DNA of 64,000 nt from Tenebrio molitor (GCF_963966145.1 NC_091047.1:18352001-18416000), one strand, 5' to 3'; counted from the first letter of the stretch, positions 1-12,498 are shown. Notes: a model not told the origin generated them from the sequence alone. A program made the numbers and translations.

Positions 1-173
1 TCAATGTCTTTTTACGGCCGATGTAATTTTAAAACAGCCTGAATTTTAGGAAACGGTTTAATGCAATAAAATTGACATTATTTATGTTACATAAAAATTA
101 TATTATGTAGTTAGGTCAAAATTTAAAAATTAAAAAAAAAGGACGAATCAAATTCGTAACTTGCAGAATAGAT

Positions 174-792
174 GTATACTCTATTCTTTATCTTGGTAAG
201 TGGTCGATGCGATCAAGCAAGCCATGGCAAGCTTTGTAAGTTTTACTTTTTCCACCAAATTTTTATATGGTGTAAATCAAATATTAACTGTCATCGCTGT
301 CATTCAGATTCAGAATCTTCGTCAAGCATTCATGTCCAAATCTCACAATCTTATGTCGCGAATTCTTAAATTTAATTAACTGTTCCCGTTCTGAAAATTA
401 TCGGCGTCCGTAGTCAGTCAATCCGACCGAACATTATGCCCGTGTCGGGCAGTATTACAAAGAAGTTTGGGTTTGAAAATTATGAAATTAACCGGATTCT
501 TAAACCATAAACCGGACCTAATTTGACCGGAAAGTGAGTGGCCGGTCTAGAACATTTTGAAATTGAAAATGACACGTTTGAGGTTATGTCTCGGTATGAG
601 CAATTTAGGTAACCTGGAAAATAATAAATAGAATGACTTTGCGGCGTCTCTGTAAGTACATTATTGTAATATTTGAATATTTTTTAACAACTACCAACGC
701 ACTTTTCCATGGGAACTTTCAAAAATCCCAAAATTTAACTTAACTGCTGAAAATTTCTAAAGGACCACTCACCAAGATAAAGAATAGAGTAT
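174..792. mobile_element. Foldback DNA element with 31-bp TIRs
   Basis: The left end (174-204) and right end (762-792) are inverted copies of a 31-bp sequence that begins TATACTCTATTCTTTATCTT, with one mismatch. The interior shows no credible coding sequence, and the short reading frame starting at 172 lies inside the left repeat. The stretch 480-545 is rich in the word ACCGG. This fits a non-autonomous TIR transposon. The family is not recognised, and no target duplication is clear. Confidence 0.65.
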
Positions 793-793
793 A

Positions 794-970
794 AAGGATG
801 TTTTTTTAAATTTGGCGTCGAAGTAGGCGTTGGAGAGTCGATTGAGAACGCACCACTCGTGTAAAAGAGTAAGATTTAAACAGCTGATCCGTGATCCGTA
901 ACCTGTATAATGCGTTCACAATCGACAATTCAACGCCTACTTCGACGCCAAATTTAAAAAACCACCCTTT
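794..970. mobile_element. Foldback MITE, GGTGTTTTTTTAAATTTGG type, copy 1
   Basis: This is an almost complete inverted repeat of about 175 bp. The arm at 797-832 (..AAATTTGGCGTCGAAG..) is answered by the arm at 930-966. The middle holds ..CAGCTGATCCGTGATCCGTAACC... A second copy at 33684-34383 is split by another MITE, so this copy shows what the uninterrupted sequence looks like. It begins within 3 bp of the end of the preceding element. Confidence 0.8.
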
Positions 971-1762
971 ATGTACATATGTAATACATTTGAAAAAATG
1001 TACAGTCAAGAGTGTTGTGAAAAACAAAACATTTACAAAATTATAAATATGTATGTATATGAAAAATGATTTTGATTTGAGAACGGTTCCTATACGAATG
1101 TGTCAACGTTCCAAATATTTTACCGTGGAGTTGTCCCGTAGATATTGATCAATAGTATGTACTATTGTGAACATAAAAAGTGGGACATCAAATTTCTGTC
1201 AGTTTTGAAAAATTCGATGTAGTTCAAGAGAGATATTAGGCTCGAAAATCTTAGCTGAGACACTCTGTATAATAAAAATGAAATGCTGTTCGTTGCTAAG
1301 CGCATCACTTGAGAATGGCTGGACCGATTTGCCTAATTCTAAAATGTTCGTAATAGTCCGAATAAGGTTTTTATGGAAAAAAAATGGAAAAGTTGCCCGG
1401 AAAATTGGAAAATTCGGGAAAAACTGAAAGTGCTTTTTTTCTATGGGTTTTTGTGTGGGATAAGCGTAATTTTTTTTTGTTAGTTATTGTCTTGGAAAAG
1501 TTTTCAGGAAAAGATATTCGGGACAATAACAAAGGAAAGTCGGAAATTCGGAATGAAATGGTGTTCGTTGGTAAGGACATCTTGAAAACGGTAGGACCGA
1601 TTTGACTAATTTTTTTTAAATGTTCGTAATATTCCGAATTAGGTTTCTATGGAAAAAAAATTGGAAAAGTTGCCCGGAAAATTGGAAAAGTTGCCCGGAA
1701 AATTCTGGAAAAACTGAAAGTGCTTTTTTCTATGTTTTTTGTGATGCATATGCTTATGCATA

Positions 1763-2021
1763 TTGGGTGATTCAAAATGATTGTGGCCAAGTATGGCAAC
1801 TATGTACGAAAATTTATGTGGCAACTGTGTCGATGAGGTAGAGTTGTCATTTGTATGACATTCCATAAGCGTGCATTTGATTTTTTTGATATCATTACAC
1901 ATTGATTTGACAGTTTTCAAAATTGCGCGAAAGAAATATCAACTCTACCCTACCCACAGTTGCCACATAAATTTTCGTACATAGTTGCAATACTTGGTCA
2001 CAATCATTTTGAATCACCCAA
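1763..2021. mobile_element. TTGGGTGATTC MITE, copy 1
   Basis: This foldback element has long inverted arms that start TTGGGTGATTCAAAATGATT. It is flanked by a TA duplication (1761-1762 and 2022-2023). The arms cover about 70 bp each and the centre holds ..GCGTGCATTTGATTTTT... Three more copies are in this window (16250, 40545 and 53546). It is inserted within the Helitron-like repeat. Confidence 0.85.
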
Positions 2022-2142
2022 TAACTCAATTGAAAGTTTTCGATTGAGAAAAATTTTTGGAAGAACGGATTTCAGCCTAAATTAAAATAAAATTACATTT
2101 GTTATTATTTTTGTGTTGTTTCGCGATCTGTCCAACAAATGT

Positions 2143-2355
2143 AAACTCGGTACAGGTTGCAAAGACACACTTGTCATTTGCAACAGCATTTTTTTCATAT
2201 TTCTGAACCAAATAAAGGCACAAAGGGACCAGAAAATCATAGTTTGGGTTGAATATTTTCCATATAAGTACAGTTTTAAAGTAATTTCAAATGACTAATG
2301 CCATAAAAGCGCTGTTGCAAATGACAAGTGTGTTTTTGCAACCTGTACCGAGTTT
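2143..2355. mobile_element. AAACTCGGTACAGGTTGCAA MITE, copy 1
   Basis: This is a 213-bp foldback element. The arm AAACTCGGTACAGGTTGCAA is repeated inverted at 2335-2355, and a second inner inverted pair (TTGCAAATGACAAGTGTG) follows. The centre contains ..GGCACAAAGGGACCAG... Related copies lie at 9273 and 63676. Confidence 0.8.
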
Positions 2356-2801
2356 AGTTTTCTAATTTCTATTCCAACTTATTTCGCTACGTGCACAAAT
2401 GTCATTGACAGCTGATTGTCAAATTGTGAATCAAATCAATCGGATTGTTTACTTGAACATTGATCTTGCAATCGAAATCGAAATGTAAATAAAATACCTT
2501 GAGATTCATTGTGATTTCAAATTTAATGGAACAAAATAAATCATTTGTTTGACATGAAATTCTGACTTAATTAAATGGTGACTTAAATTTTAGTACAAAA
2601 CCGCATGGTTCCAAGTCGATCACATTCCAGGCACATCACACATTTGCAGCATTTCAGCAGTGTACTGCCTTCTCGCATGTAAAACTTCTCATTTTTACTT
2701 TCTTTACACATTTCCAATAGCTTTTCACAAATTCACAAACGATCACAAACAGATTTATTGAAATTTGGATTGGACAAGACAACGTCTGTCGGGTCAGCTA
2801 G

Positions 2802-3540
2802 TATGTAATACATATGTAAATTTTATGCTTATCGCGTTATTAACAAATAAAATAGTGAGATGAACCACTCCGGAACTTCTGTTAGATCATTATTTTATCA
2901 ACAATACAACATTTCTATTTAGTGTATTTTACGTATTACAGTATCATGCTACATGTGTTGTTTTACTAATATTCTACACACAAAATATGCAATATGTACC
3001 CATTAAGCTTTTTAAAAATGTGTAAATTAGAAATAAATTAGTTAAGAAGAGGAAGAAAAGACAATCATTATGCAATTTCTGTTCTTTTTGTAATATTTTT
3101 CTTAGTCATTCAGTCAATATTGATATTTACGGAGAAAAGTTTTTCAATTACTTGTAAATATTGTTTTACAGTTATTTACAAAGCAGGTAAGATAAAAATT
3201 TGGTAGAGTACATACAAATTTCAGTTGAAAATTCTCTCTTCGTTAGTCTTGAACCAACAGTGTATTCAGGAAAGAAAATAACACTTACACTGGCGTAACA
3301 TCAACTTCAACATCAAGTCTTCACAATAAAGTTTAACGAGATGATTTTTGTCACTTTGTGATGTATTTGCATATTTTGTTGAAAAATTGAGAAGCTGCTA
3401 ATCGTGATCATGCCAACTTCCATCTTGACAACGACTCCAAACAAAAACAATTCATTCCACTACACTAAAAGCGCTGAATAAACAGAGTGTAATCTCATTG
3501 GGGAAAAAGCGAGGAGGCGATCTATAAACTTCCAGTCTGT
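2802..3540. other. AT-rich intergenic or intronic sequence
   Basis: I see no reading frame of substance, no RNA gene and no repeat family here. Composition becomes gradually less AT-biased toward 3500. Confidence 0.5.
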
Positions 3541-4160
3541 GAACTCACCCTAGACTGTGGCAGACAGACACCTTCAGTCCCCGCGATTACAGCACCGTCG
3601 CACTGCAACAACAGGACCTAAATCAGCCCCAACCCTAATGTGCCTAATTAACCAATTTGATAGTGCTAAAGTGTGTGTTCTCGAAGTCTCAAGTATTGTG
3701 TAGCTTGTGGAGTGTACTTCTGAAGAATAATGAAACCAATTAAATTTGGCGTTGTGTATAATTAATCGCTTTTCCGATAATGAGTGCCGAAGTGAATCTT
3801 CGATATCGAATCGATTTGAATTTTGATTTGCATTTTATATTACGCAGCACGTCAAATGAGTTTGTCAAAAAGTTTTTTCATTACGAAATGCCGGCGTGCC
3901 GAACATGATGCGAAAATCATGACACAAATATCAAACAAACACTTTTAGGCGCTCGTAGCAATCGGATTATTTTAACAGGGCGATTGCGATAATTGTTACC
4001 ATTTCCGGGATCTTGAATCGACTTTCAGAATTACACATTTTTTCCGGAGTCTCGTTTCCGATTGACTTCTGCTATCGACAGGTTATTCGTGGCGGCAGGA
4101 AAAATTGGAACCTTGCGGAATCTATTGTACTCGAACAAGTTGTGTTCTGATTCGCCCGAA
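3541..4160 (+). promoter_or_regulatory. Possible promoter and 5' UTR exon
   Basis: This block is visibly richer in CpG than its surroundings. It contains an initiator-like TCAGTC at 3574. It ends with a strong splice-donor match (..CCCGAA|GTAAGT, intron from about 4160). No long reading frame lies inside, so it would be a non-coding first exon of a plus-strand transcript whose coding exons are not seen. The alternative is a conserved non-coding element of the neurexin region. This is inference from composition and one donor. Confidence 0.25.
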
Positions 4161-4463
4161 GTAAGTTTCGAGGATTCGTTTTATAGGTCGCTTGCTGCTA
4201 ACTGGATCTAAGAGTAACTTATTGCAAGTTCCAACGTTGACAGGTTGACGTATCTGAGATAAATATTGTTCTGGTTACTATTGTGGAATATATTTAGAGT
4301 TTGAAGCAACTTAAATGAACAAGTTTTCAACTACTTATCTAGTGACAGTGCACTTATCGAGGTGAATCTACAATGCGTATTTTCAATCAAAATAGAGTTT
4401 TTCCAGTGTTCTCCAGTAATACTCCCTAAATAAAATGCAAACAGTTATCAAAGACTTATAGTC

Positions 4464-4860
4464 GTTTTCAATGACATCCGTGCTGTCAGTATGCCAGTAT
4501 GTTTGCATCACTTGCTGTTTCAGTTTAGTAATTTTGAATTTTCTAATTTGGCAATTTACCTTGACGCGGCAAATTGATAAATTCAAATTTTTATTTATCA
4601 TTTCCGATAAAAAATGTAGTCTGATTCGGATTCCGAGGATGACTTCGTTTAACCATGTTTTACACCATGTTGAAGATTGAGTTTTATCGTTTGTTGTTGA
4701 CGTTTCATGAAATATAAATTTTTTTTTTACCATAACCTCAATTTCTTGTTTGACATTTTTTTAACTAGGATTTTATTATACTCTGAATAATGGTTATGAA
4801 ATCTGCACCAACATATTAAAAATGACACTGACAGCACGGATCACGGATGTCGTTGAAAAC
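4464..4860. mobile_element. Foldback MITE, GTTTTCAATGACATCCGTG ends
   Basis: The left end GTTTTCAATGACATCCGTGC is answered inverted at 4827-4860. The right arm carries an extra ATCCGTG duplication. Between them is AT-rich sequence that also pairs partly. The 116-codon minus-strand frame across it is a by-product and not a gene. Confidence 0.65.
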
Positions 4861-5658
4861 AAAAGATTGTTAGGTCACTAATGTAAGTATAGTAAATTGA
4901 AAACACCCCCGAACTGTCAGAACGTACTTGGTTACGAAATTTTCTCTCTAGAGTATACTTACGTCAATTCAAGTAACAAAATAAAATTTAGATTACGTTC
5001 TGATTTTAACTAACCACTTTTGCAAAGAAATTAAAGATGTTTATAATGAATCGCGCGATCATATTTCATTCTGTCAAAAATTAATGACATTGCAGATAAA
5101 ACGGACACCTCTAGTTAATTTTATTTAATTTAACGCTTTGCTGGATTTAAATGCTGTACTTGTACTGGCCTGTGAACTACACAGGTTCAATTATTAAACT
5201 GCTCCTCTACAATCACACATGAATTCAATTAGAGCTTGTTATTTGTGTGCATAGTTAAATTAAATTGCATTATAAAGCGTTGGTACTAGTTAAGTGATTT
5301 ACGAGATAAAACTGAATTCCGTTGCTCCACGAACACATTTTTAAGTTTAAATATTTTATCACTTGCACAAAGAATAAAATTCTGGCAAAAATGAGGCGAG
5401 ATGTTATACTCGTATTCACGATTTTCACAATTAGTGAATTCAAACAGAAAACATTTCTATTTCATAGACGACATGAATTTTTTTCTAATCTTTAATAGAC
5501 GTCGAAGATAAATTAATACTGTTGATTTAGAGCCAAATAAAATAGCAATATGCCACTTTCGATACACAGGGTGCTGGACGAAGTAGATTTAAAAAAGATT
5601 CATTACTGCCTTAACTAATTAATCCTTATTTACGCTTTGAATGATAAACAATCAAAAC
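4861..5658. other. AT-rich sequence without recognised features
   Basis: No gene, RNA or repeat family is apparent. The short GCTGGACGAAGTAG at 5572 faintly recalls the end of the CTTCGTCCAGCGAGAG MITE family but is too short to call. Confidence 0.4.
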
Positions 5659-5909
5659 TTCAAATGCTGGAATTTCATCAGTTATTTTAGTGTCAATTCG
5701 AAAAAACTTGTTAAGCCTAAGCTTTATTGTCACTATGACTGACATTCAAAATTTTTGTGACAGAAGTTCTGTCACGCACAATAAAAATCAAAATGCCACA
5801 TGACACCCATGTCAAAAATTCCAATGTGAGGTTAGAAATATATAAAACGTGTTTTACAGGTTATGTCAGTTGAATAACAACGACTGACGAAATTCCGTGG
5901 CCGTGACTG
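5659..5909. mobile_element. CAGTCACGGCCACGGAATTT MITE, decayed copy
   Basis: The right end (..AATTCCGTGGCCGTGACTG, then TA at 5910-5911) and the interior (..GACATTCAAAATTTTTGTGA.., ..CTGTCACGCACAATAAA..) match the intact copy at 53951-54206 in the opposite orientation. The left end is eroded (..GGAATTTCATCAGTTATTTT..). Confidence 0.75.
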
Positions 5910-5911
5910 TA

Positions 5912-8900
5912 CATGTAGAAATAAAGCGAACTATGACGTTAGATAGGTACATTTATATCAATCCTGCATGAGGATGTGATTATTTAATAAATTATTAATA
6001 AAAAAAGAAAGTGCTTTATTAAATAATTTTGAAACAATACATATAATAATAATTGTTTTAATACTGTTCAAACCTTTTGTAAATTGTACTATAGAACTCT
6101 GTTAAAAAATGTTACTGTATTGTTTATCGACTCTTTGTGAGAAAATAATTAACATGAGAAGTAACGTTTCGTTGTACTGCAAAATCTATACCTAACACGT
6201 AATTTACTGGTACTTGACACCACCGCTAAGTGAATTGAATTATTAGCTCGATTGTATCTGCAAATAATGTGTAAGGGTGATTTGTTAAAAAATATTTCAG
6301 ACACAATGAACTTAATAAAACCATGACTTATTTTAGCATGAATGAAAAATCCAATTATTATTCAGATCACATAACGCGATATTATTTCTATAAAGCTAAC
6401 ACGCAAAAAAGTCATAATGGAAAGCCTTAACCCGACTAAAAATGTCAAATGCTCTGGAGGTGTAAGTATTATTAAATTCTTGATTTTTTTTTGTTTCAAC
6501 TAACTTATTTATAAAACATTTAAAAAAAGTGACTATCAATTTTAGCTTGCGTTAGTCCAATAATCGACAAGGTTAATGTCTTTTTATTAAATTGTACAAA
6601 GAATTGAGTTGAACAGGTTTCTTAAATTCATATGAGCGATCATAAAAGTGATATTAAATTATCTAATAGCAAATTTGATTCTTTTTATATTACGCATAGG
6701 TATTGATTGAAGACTGAATCAATGAAATCTACTGGACCATGCTATAGTCCAGTCGGTGACATAAAAGTCAAGGCCAATAATGGAAAGGTTGCTGTATTCA
6801 CTGTGTTTCACATTTTTTTCGTTAAACAATTTTTAATAATTCATGCTTATTTTTTTCTCTTCGTGATTGGCACATTTTATAAAGCTTTTAGCAATCCACA
6901 ATCGAATTGAATTTTTGAATCGTACACTGGTGTACAGATATGCTACAACTTCAAAAAAGAAGAAGAGATTATAAGAACTTATTTGTTTTCGTCAGAGACG
7001 ACAAGAGTGATATGATATGAATTTTTCATCATGTGGATGGTCAGTGATAATATCATCGTTACACTACTGAAGGTCATAACAGAACTAATGAGAGGCAAGA
7101 TCGCCTACTACAGAAAAATCTATAGAGAAAAAATCAAAATTCAAGATATGTTGTAGCAGACTTGATATGAGTTGTTGATGGAATCGCTAATGTTGGTGTA
7201 TAGTTTGGTTCAAATTACTTGTGACTTCCTCTTAGCAAAATTCTTTAAAAAGAACTAGTCTGGTATCTCGACTATAGATATTGGAGCGATAAGACGCAAT
7301 GAGTTGCGTTTTGTGACGAATTGCATTTTTGTTTGTGAACTCAACACACGAATGAGGGTGAAGCATCATTCAGGGTTAGGTTTGAAGGCAATCAAGTTTA
7401 ATACTCTTGAAAAGATTTTACGACCTGTACGTAACAGTGCTCTACATGAACACTATTGCAAAAAAAAATCCATCAAGATAATGCCAAAATATAAATCGTT
7501 AGAATCATAAAGGGTCCCTGGAAAGAAGTTCCATTAAATATTTTGCCGTAACCTGTTCGATTTATTGCCCGTGAAAAATTTCTGGAATATGCTGAGAAGG
7601 AAACAATAAAACTTATTTGTCACTTTCAATACCACAGAGGAGATAACTGTAACATGTTTAGCAGGAGATCCTCCAGAAGAAAATAAACCTCTTCAACTTT
7701 CCAAATGCGGGGAAATGAAAAGAAGCTTGGTAATATTACCCATCATCAAATGCTTTTTTGCTCGTTTGCATTCGTTTACGAAATCGTAAATGGTTTAGTA
7801 TCATTGCAAAAATACAGGTGCACACTGTATCTCATGTATTTATATACATAATGTATATTGATGTAAACAGCACAACCTTGTTACGTTGTTAATTTATTTC
7901 TTCCATGTAAATTATTTGTTTTCGAATATGTTATACGATTTTACGAGTATATTTGGTCACCATGTTATCCAAAATAGTCCAAAATAGTGAGCAAAAAAAG
8001 CTTTATACACAAGTTGCATACCTATTTTTTAGCAAAGTCAAAGTCAAAGGGATCACCATGTTAAAGTGTGCACATTTTTTTTAATAATTATTTCTATAAT
8101 ACCATAAATGAGGTGAAGTACTGCCAAATATCTCAGGAGAAATTTATTTTATATTTTCTTTCTTTCTGTAGCAAATTAAGCAAAATTTGGTCAGATGCAA
8201 GGGTTCTGAAGATTAAAATAAAGTTATCCGAACTATAAAATAATAGTTATCAAGTATCGTAAAAAAATCGAATAAGTACGGTACTAGGCTGCAGACATTT
8301 TTTAATTTCTGTTACTTCTGCTATAACTGTAAAAATACACACTAAAGAAGGATTTCCTCAGCCATCACGATTGCAGCAAATGCGGCAATTGTAACTTTGA
8401 TACTAGTGAAATCAAAGTATAAGAGCTTTAGCTTTCATGACACTTTACCGCACTTGTGCGGTTTTTATTGTAATGTGAAGAAGCCCAACGGAAAAAGGAA
8501 AGAAACATCGTAATAAAAAAAACGCTTCTTTTTAAATATTGCTAAGGCAGATATTCCGGGAAGCTTGTATGTTTGTTTCAAATACTTATACCTACATAAT
8601 TTCACCAAATTGTTTGAGTATACATTAATAAACAAAAGTCAGTTCTAATGTCGATCACGCCTGTTACACATTAGGTCAAATTTTTTGTAAAGAATGTGTT
8701 GCGTCATGAGAGAAACAATGCTTTGTAAACAATTTATTGAATGAAAAGAATAAAAATAACCCAAGAGTTGCACGTGAAATCGATACTAGTTACAAAGTTT
8801 TGATATTACACGTCAGGTAACCTAGCAGCAATCAATAGGTATTGATATCAATAATAATCTAAAGATACCTTAGAATCACATGAAAGTAAACAGACATAAT

Positions 8901-9272
8901 AATACACTTTCATCAAAGGTAAACGTTAAATTTGGAATGAAGCAAGTTAACGCTTGAGTTTATGATAGGATAACATTTAATTTGTTGAAAGGTGGTACAT
9001 TTTATTTATCATTGACACTAACGACTGAAAATTCCTTGATGATATGAACTGTCTACCTATTTCTTCGTAGTTGAATAGATTTTTTTTCAAAAACAGATTT
9101 ATATTTTCATGTTGTTATTATTAATTAGGTGGTCGGTACAATTCTTTTAAAGTGATATTAATCTTAAAATCTACTGAAACTGTTAGATGCTCACAAAAAA
9201 ACATATACATTTGAAGAAACTAAACGTAGGTAGTGAATAATATGTATCTTGAGGATTTAAACAAATACCTAT
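5912..9272. other. Long AT-rich stretch, probably intronic
   Basis: No confident gene is visible. A 15-codon frame at 6418-6465 is followed by a good donor (GTAAGT at 6463) and could be a tiny exon, but nothing supports it. The segment 7030-7740 is slightly less AT-rich and has several short frames broken by stops, so it may be an unrecognisable decayed element. A hairpin at 8447-8462 followed by a T run is treated as chance. Confidence 0.35.
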
Positions 9273-9477
9273 AGTTGACTCAAGTTGCAAAAAACCACAT
9301 TTGCAACAGCATTTTTTCAATATTTCTGAACCAAATAAAGGCACAAAGGGACCAGAAAATCATAGTTTGGATTGAATATTTTCCATATAAGTACACTTTT
9401 AAAGTAATTTCAAATAACTAATGCCATAAAAGTGCTGTTGCAAAGGCAACGTAGTTTTTTACAACTTGAGTCAACTG
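9273..9477. mobile_element. GTTGCAA MITE, copy 2
   Basis: The outer inverted ends are AGTTGACTCAAGTTGCAA and its complement at 9460-9477. The interior (..GGCACAAAGGGACCAG.., ..TTTCCATATAAGTACA..) matches the copy at 2143 closely. The outermost ends differ from the first copy, so interior and termini are not equally conserved. Confidence 0.8.
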
Positions 9478-9479
9478 TA

Positions 9480-10239
9480 TCTGATCAAGATTGTTTTGAA
9501 AAATTCACCGGACGCATGTTTCGTATAATATTTTACATTTAGCAAGGTGAGAAGAAACTAATCGCCTTTGATATTGCACCCGTTGCGAAAATAACTTTTC
9601 CATCATAAATGCCTTTTGTTCAGTTCAACAAATCATTTTGTAATATTGGATATCAATTAGTTTTGAAAAAAAAACCTCTAAAGCACAAAATAAAAAACTT
9701 TCAGTTTCAAAATGTGGAAACTAATTTGACAACAGTGACAGCTACAAGATTACTTAAGGTATATAGCAACAAACGGGAAATAAATAAAATTTGTGACAAG
9801 ATCCTCTTATTTTTATTTAGACACCCAATAGCAGTGTGTGGCAAAGTACATAGTTCTTAAATGAGAACTGTGAAGCGATGTATTTCATTTAAATATTAAA
9901 AGTAAAAAAATAGTGTTACTTCTTTGAAATAACATGATTAACAGTATTAATGTAAAGCATTGTTATTATAAGTAAGATTGATTAATCACAAAAGTAGAGG
10001 TTGCACATTATGAACAGAAAGAAAAATCGAAAAACAATAACATCAACGAACAATTTTAGGTTACGTACAAACAAATGGGAGAAAAGATAAAAAGAATACC
10101 TACAATTTTGATGAAATTACAAGATCTTTAAAAATTCAAGCGCGAGCTAAAATTAACAAGATGTAGAATCAATATTGAACTTAGGCAACTTTTTTCCCGT
10201 CACTGTTCTCTTTTAACATAATCATGAGTTCTAATTAGG
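9480..10239. other. AT-rich sequence without recognised features
   Basis: A short plus-strand frame (9609-9860) is present but has no recognisable domain, no supporting context and insect-intron-like composition. Nothing else is seen. Confidence 0.4.
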
Positions 10240-10640
10240 CACATCCTTTGTCAAACCCCCGGAGTTTGGAAGTGTTTGGTGACGGGCTAGAGTTTCCGAG
10301 CTTATTTAGAATTATCCGCGAAACCGCGTGAACCTGTGGGCGTTATCGGAACGTCACCTAACGCTACTGTCAGTTTAAAGCCTGATGCCGCCACCGCCAC
10401 CGCCGCTGCCACCACCGTGCGCCATCCGTTATCTATGGAATTACCACTGGGGGATGGATGAGATTAACCCGACTAGTGGGCTGGGCGGATCCACGTCACC
10501 ATTTTACTTGTTTTGCTTCATCCTTGCTGCTACTAAATTAGGTCCTTTCCAAATTAACAACTCACTAGCGACTCTCCACTATTACGCTTCGCAACGTCCA
10601 AACTTTGTGCCGCCAAAATCGATGGAGAATTAACATGTAA
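10240..10640. promoter_or_regulatory. CpG-richer island, possible enhancer or exon
   Basis: This block of about 400 bp stands out from AT-rich surroundings by CpG content and a (GCC/CCG) triplet run at 10385-10418. On the plus strand it gives an 82-codon frame that begins with a polyproline tract. On the minus strand it gives a 54-codon Ala/Gly-rich frame. Neither resembles a known protein. A conserved regulatory element, a non-coding exon or an unrecognised small gene are all possible. Confidence 0.25.
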
Positions 10641-11095
10641 TTGTTAAATTTTCATCTCAATATCCACCTCTGAATTTCAGAGTGTTTTGCTGCCAATTAT
10701 GCCTCAATTAGTGGAAATTGAATGTTGTTAAACGTGAAACGATTAAAAAATGTCATTTGTGATTGGCCCTTGGTATATTCATTTTGAAGGACCCGCTGTG
10801 CGGTGAGACAAAAAACAGAAAAAATATAATCTTGCGGTAAAATTCGCTCGTTGATAAAATTAGAGGATTTTAAACAATAACAGTAAAAGTTTCCCTAAAA
10901 ATTATTATTCTAAGAAGCACCGCTCCGAAAACATTTAACAAGATTTTTATCTGTATCTAGATATTACACTAGCTTAGTATTTGGAGGGAGTTTTTTTTAT
11001 GAGAAAATACTTACGATAACATCAAGGCAGGAAGTGATTCACTTTCAACAAATCTTTTAATGGTTAACATTTTATTTTTTTCACTACTAGTCTCA
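10641..11095. other. AT-rich sequence without recognised features
   Basis: Nothing identifiable was seen on either strand. Confidence 0.4.
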
Positions 11096-11126
11096 CAAGG
11101 CGTAGAAGTAGAATTTCTCTCCCTAG

Positions 11127-11465
11127 GTTAATAATAATTTTCATTATTAACCAAGGTCAATAATGAACTGCCGTCACTTATCAACGAAAGATTTTCGTTG
11201 ATTTCATTGGTTAACGTAGACGATTTTCATAGCAACCGTTGAAAAATGAGAACTCGGATCGTCGCATCAGACAAAATAATTTGATTAATAATTATTATCA
11301 GAAAGGGTTTTAACGTATCTAGTAGTGAAAAAAATAGTATATAAACCACGGTGAAGAAGTCCCTTATAGCCTTCGCGCCTTCGAACCCTCGACACGCCTT
11401 GGGCTCTAATCTTGGCGCTCTGGCTATAATCATGAACTTCTTCACCTTGGTGTATAATATACTAT
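11127..11465. repeat. Cluster of hairpins, including a CGAG-type hairpin
   Basis: Three palindromes follow one another. They are 11127-11153 (GGTTAATAATAA / TTATTAACC), 11183-11199 (AACGAAAG / CTTTCGTT with a short loop) and 11338-11464. The last has arms of about 25 bp (..CCACGGTGAAGAAG.. / ..CTTCTTCACCTTGG..) with a GC-richer loop containing CCCTCGACACG. The last member belongs to the group of ~100-bp hairpins described in the findings. Confidence 0.6.
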
Positions 11466-11753
11466 TAGAGTTTAGATTAATAATAAACGGTCATCTTCTT
11501 TTCAATAATGTTTCTAGCCTCAAATTTCACAACATGCAAACGTTGCGAAGCAAGTTACCACGTACTTTGACAATATAAAATTGGTGACAAAAGTTTTCTT
11601 TGATGAGAAATTTTTTGGACATACGTTATAACCTCTAAATAGAATTGTTTAACTACCTAATATCTGTTTTTAAATTAGTTTAAAAAATATATACGTTTTA
11701 TTAATGCATGAAGAGTATACATTTTAGTAGGAATAGGCGTATACTAAAATATA

Positions 11754-12496
11754 CAGGGTGTTAGGAAATGGTCCCCCAAGAATTTCAGGATTAGTTTTAT
11801 CGGGGAAAATGTGGTCGAACACTTTTATACCGTTTTTGGATAACTTAAACCGTTTTCTGAAGTAGTATAATATGTTATGAGGAGCAAAAATGCAGTTTTA
11901 TGTGCTAAGGCTGGAAGTTTGGCTGCCGAACGGGTGAGGCCACAAACCAGCCAAAGCACATAAAACCATTTTTGTTCCGAATAACATATACATACTATTT
12001 TTTCTTCAAACTTTCATAGAAAATTATTTAAGAAATAACAAACAAAACAAAATCCGATTTTTTTTTTTATAATTATCTGTCTGTCAACCCGTTTTAATTT
12101 GGATAGGCTTTGTAAGTACGTTTTGCATTTATGTACAAGTTTCTTAATTAAAGCTTATTTATTTAATTTAGCTTTCAATATGCCACGTTCAGGAACGAAT
12201 TTGTTAAAATTTGAGTTAGGAATTTCAGATGATTTAGCTAGTTTACTTTATCTGCCGCTCGTCAGCGGAGATAATAACTTTACAGCCGCTCCTCAGCGGA
12301 GATAATAACTTTACAGCCGTATTATTATTACAACAATAAAATGGTGCAAAAGCTGCCAAACAGTGGAACACTATTTAAATGTTTTATTTTTGACAAAACC
12401 ATTCATGTTGGGAAAAAATGAAATTAAGGTTTTCGACCACATTTTCCCTCACAAGTTCACCCTGAAATTCTTGGGAGACCATTCCCTAACACCCTG
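11754..12496. mobile_element. CAGGGTG-ended foldback element (CAGGGTGTTAGGAAATGG)
   Basis: The ends CAGGGTGTTAGGAAATGGTC and their inverted partner at 12463-12496 are flanked by TA (11752-11753 and 12497-12498). The interior contains a hairpin at 11885-11975 with arms ..GTTTTATGTGCTAAGG.. and a 33-bp tandem duplication at 12255-12318 (..CAGCGGAGATAATAACTTTA..). The 743-bp length and lack of transposase indicate a non-autonomous copy. A right-end relative sits at about 44470-44560. Confidence 0.85.
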
Positions 12497-12498
12497 TA

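Larger units (their letters stand above)
1264..2801 (+). mobile_element. Candidate non-autonomous Helitron remnant
   Basis: The left part (..CTGTATAATAAAAATG.. then ..GGCTGGACCGATTTG.. at 1318-1333) and the right end (..GTCGGGTCAGCTAG then T at 2789-2802) resemble the ends of insect Helitrons, which finish with CTAG before a T. A short hairpin-capable GACA/TGTC pair sits about 12 bp before CTAG. The 5' region is partly duplicated: 1301-1440 is repeated at 1578-1730 (..ACCGATTT..GTTCGTAATA..GGAAAAGTTGCCCGG..). Two MITEs lie inside it. No Rep/helicase coding is present. The assignment rests on end similarity only. Confidence 0.45.

Noticed and set aside
4383..4733. 116-codon minus-strand frame
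   Set aside because: It lies across a foldback MITE (4464-4860) and has no recognisable domain or splice context.
8447..8462. Perfect hairpin ACCGCACTTGTGCGGT followed by a T run, like a bacterial terminator
   Set aside because: The context is AT-rich insect DNA with no upstream gene. The stem is short enough to occur by chance in 64 kb.
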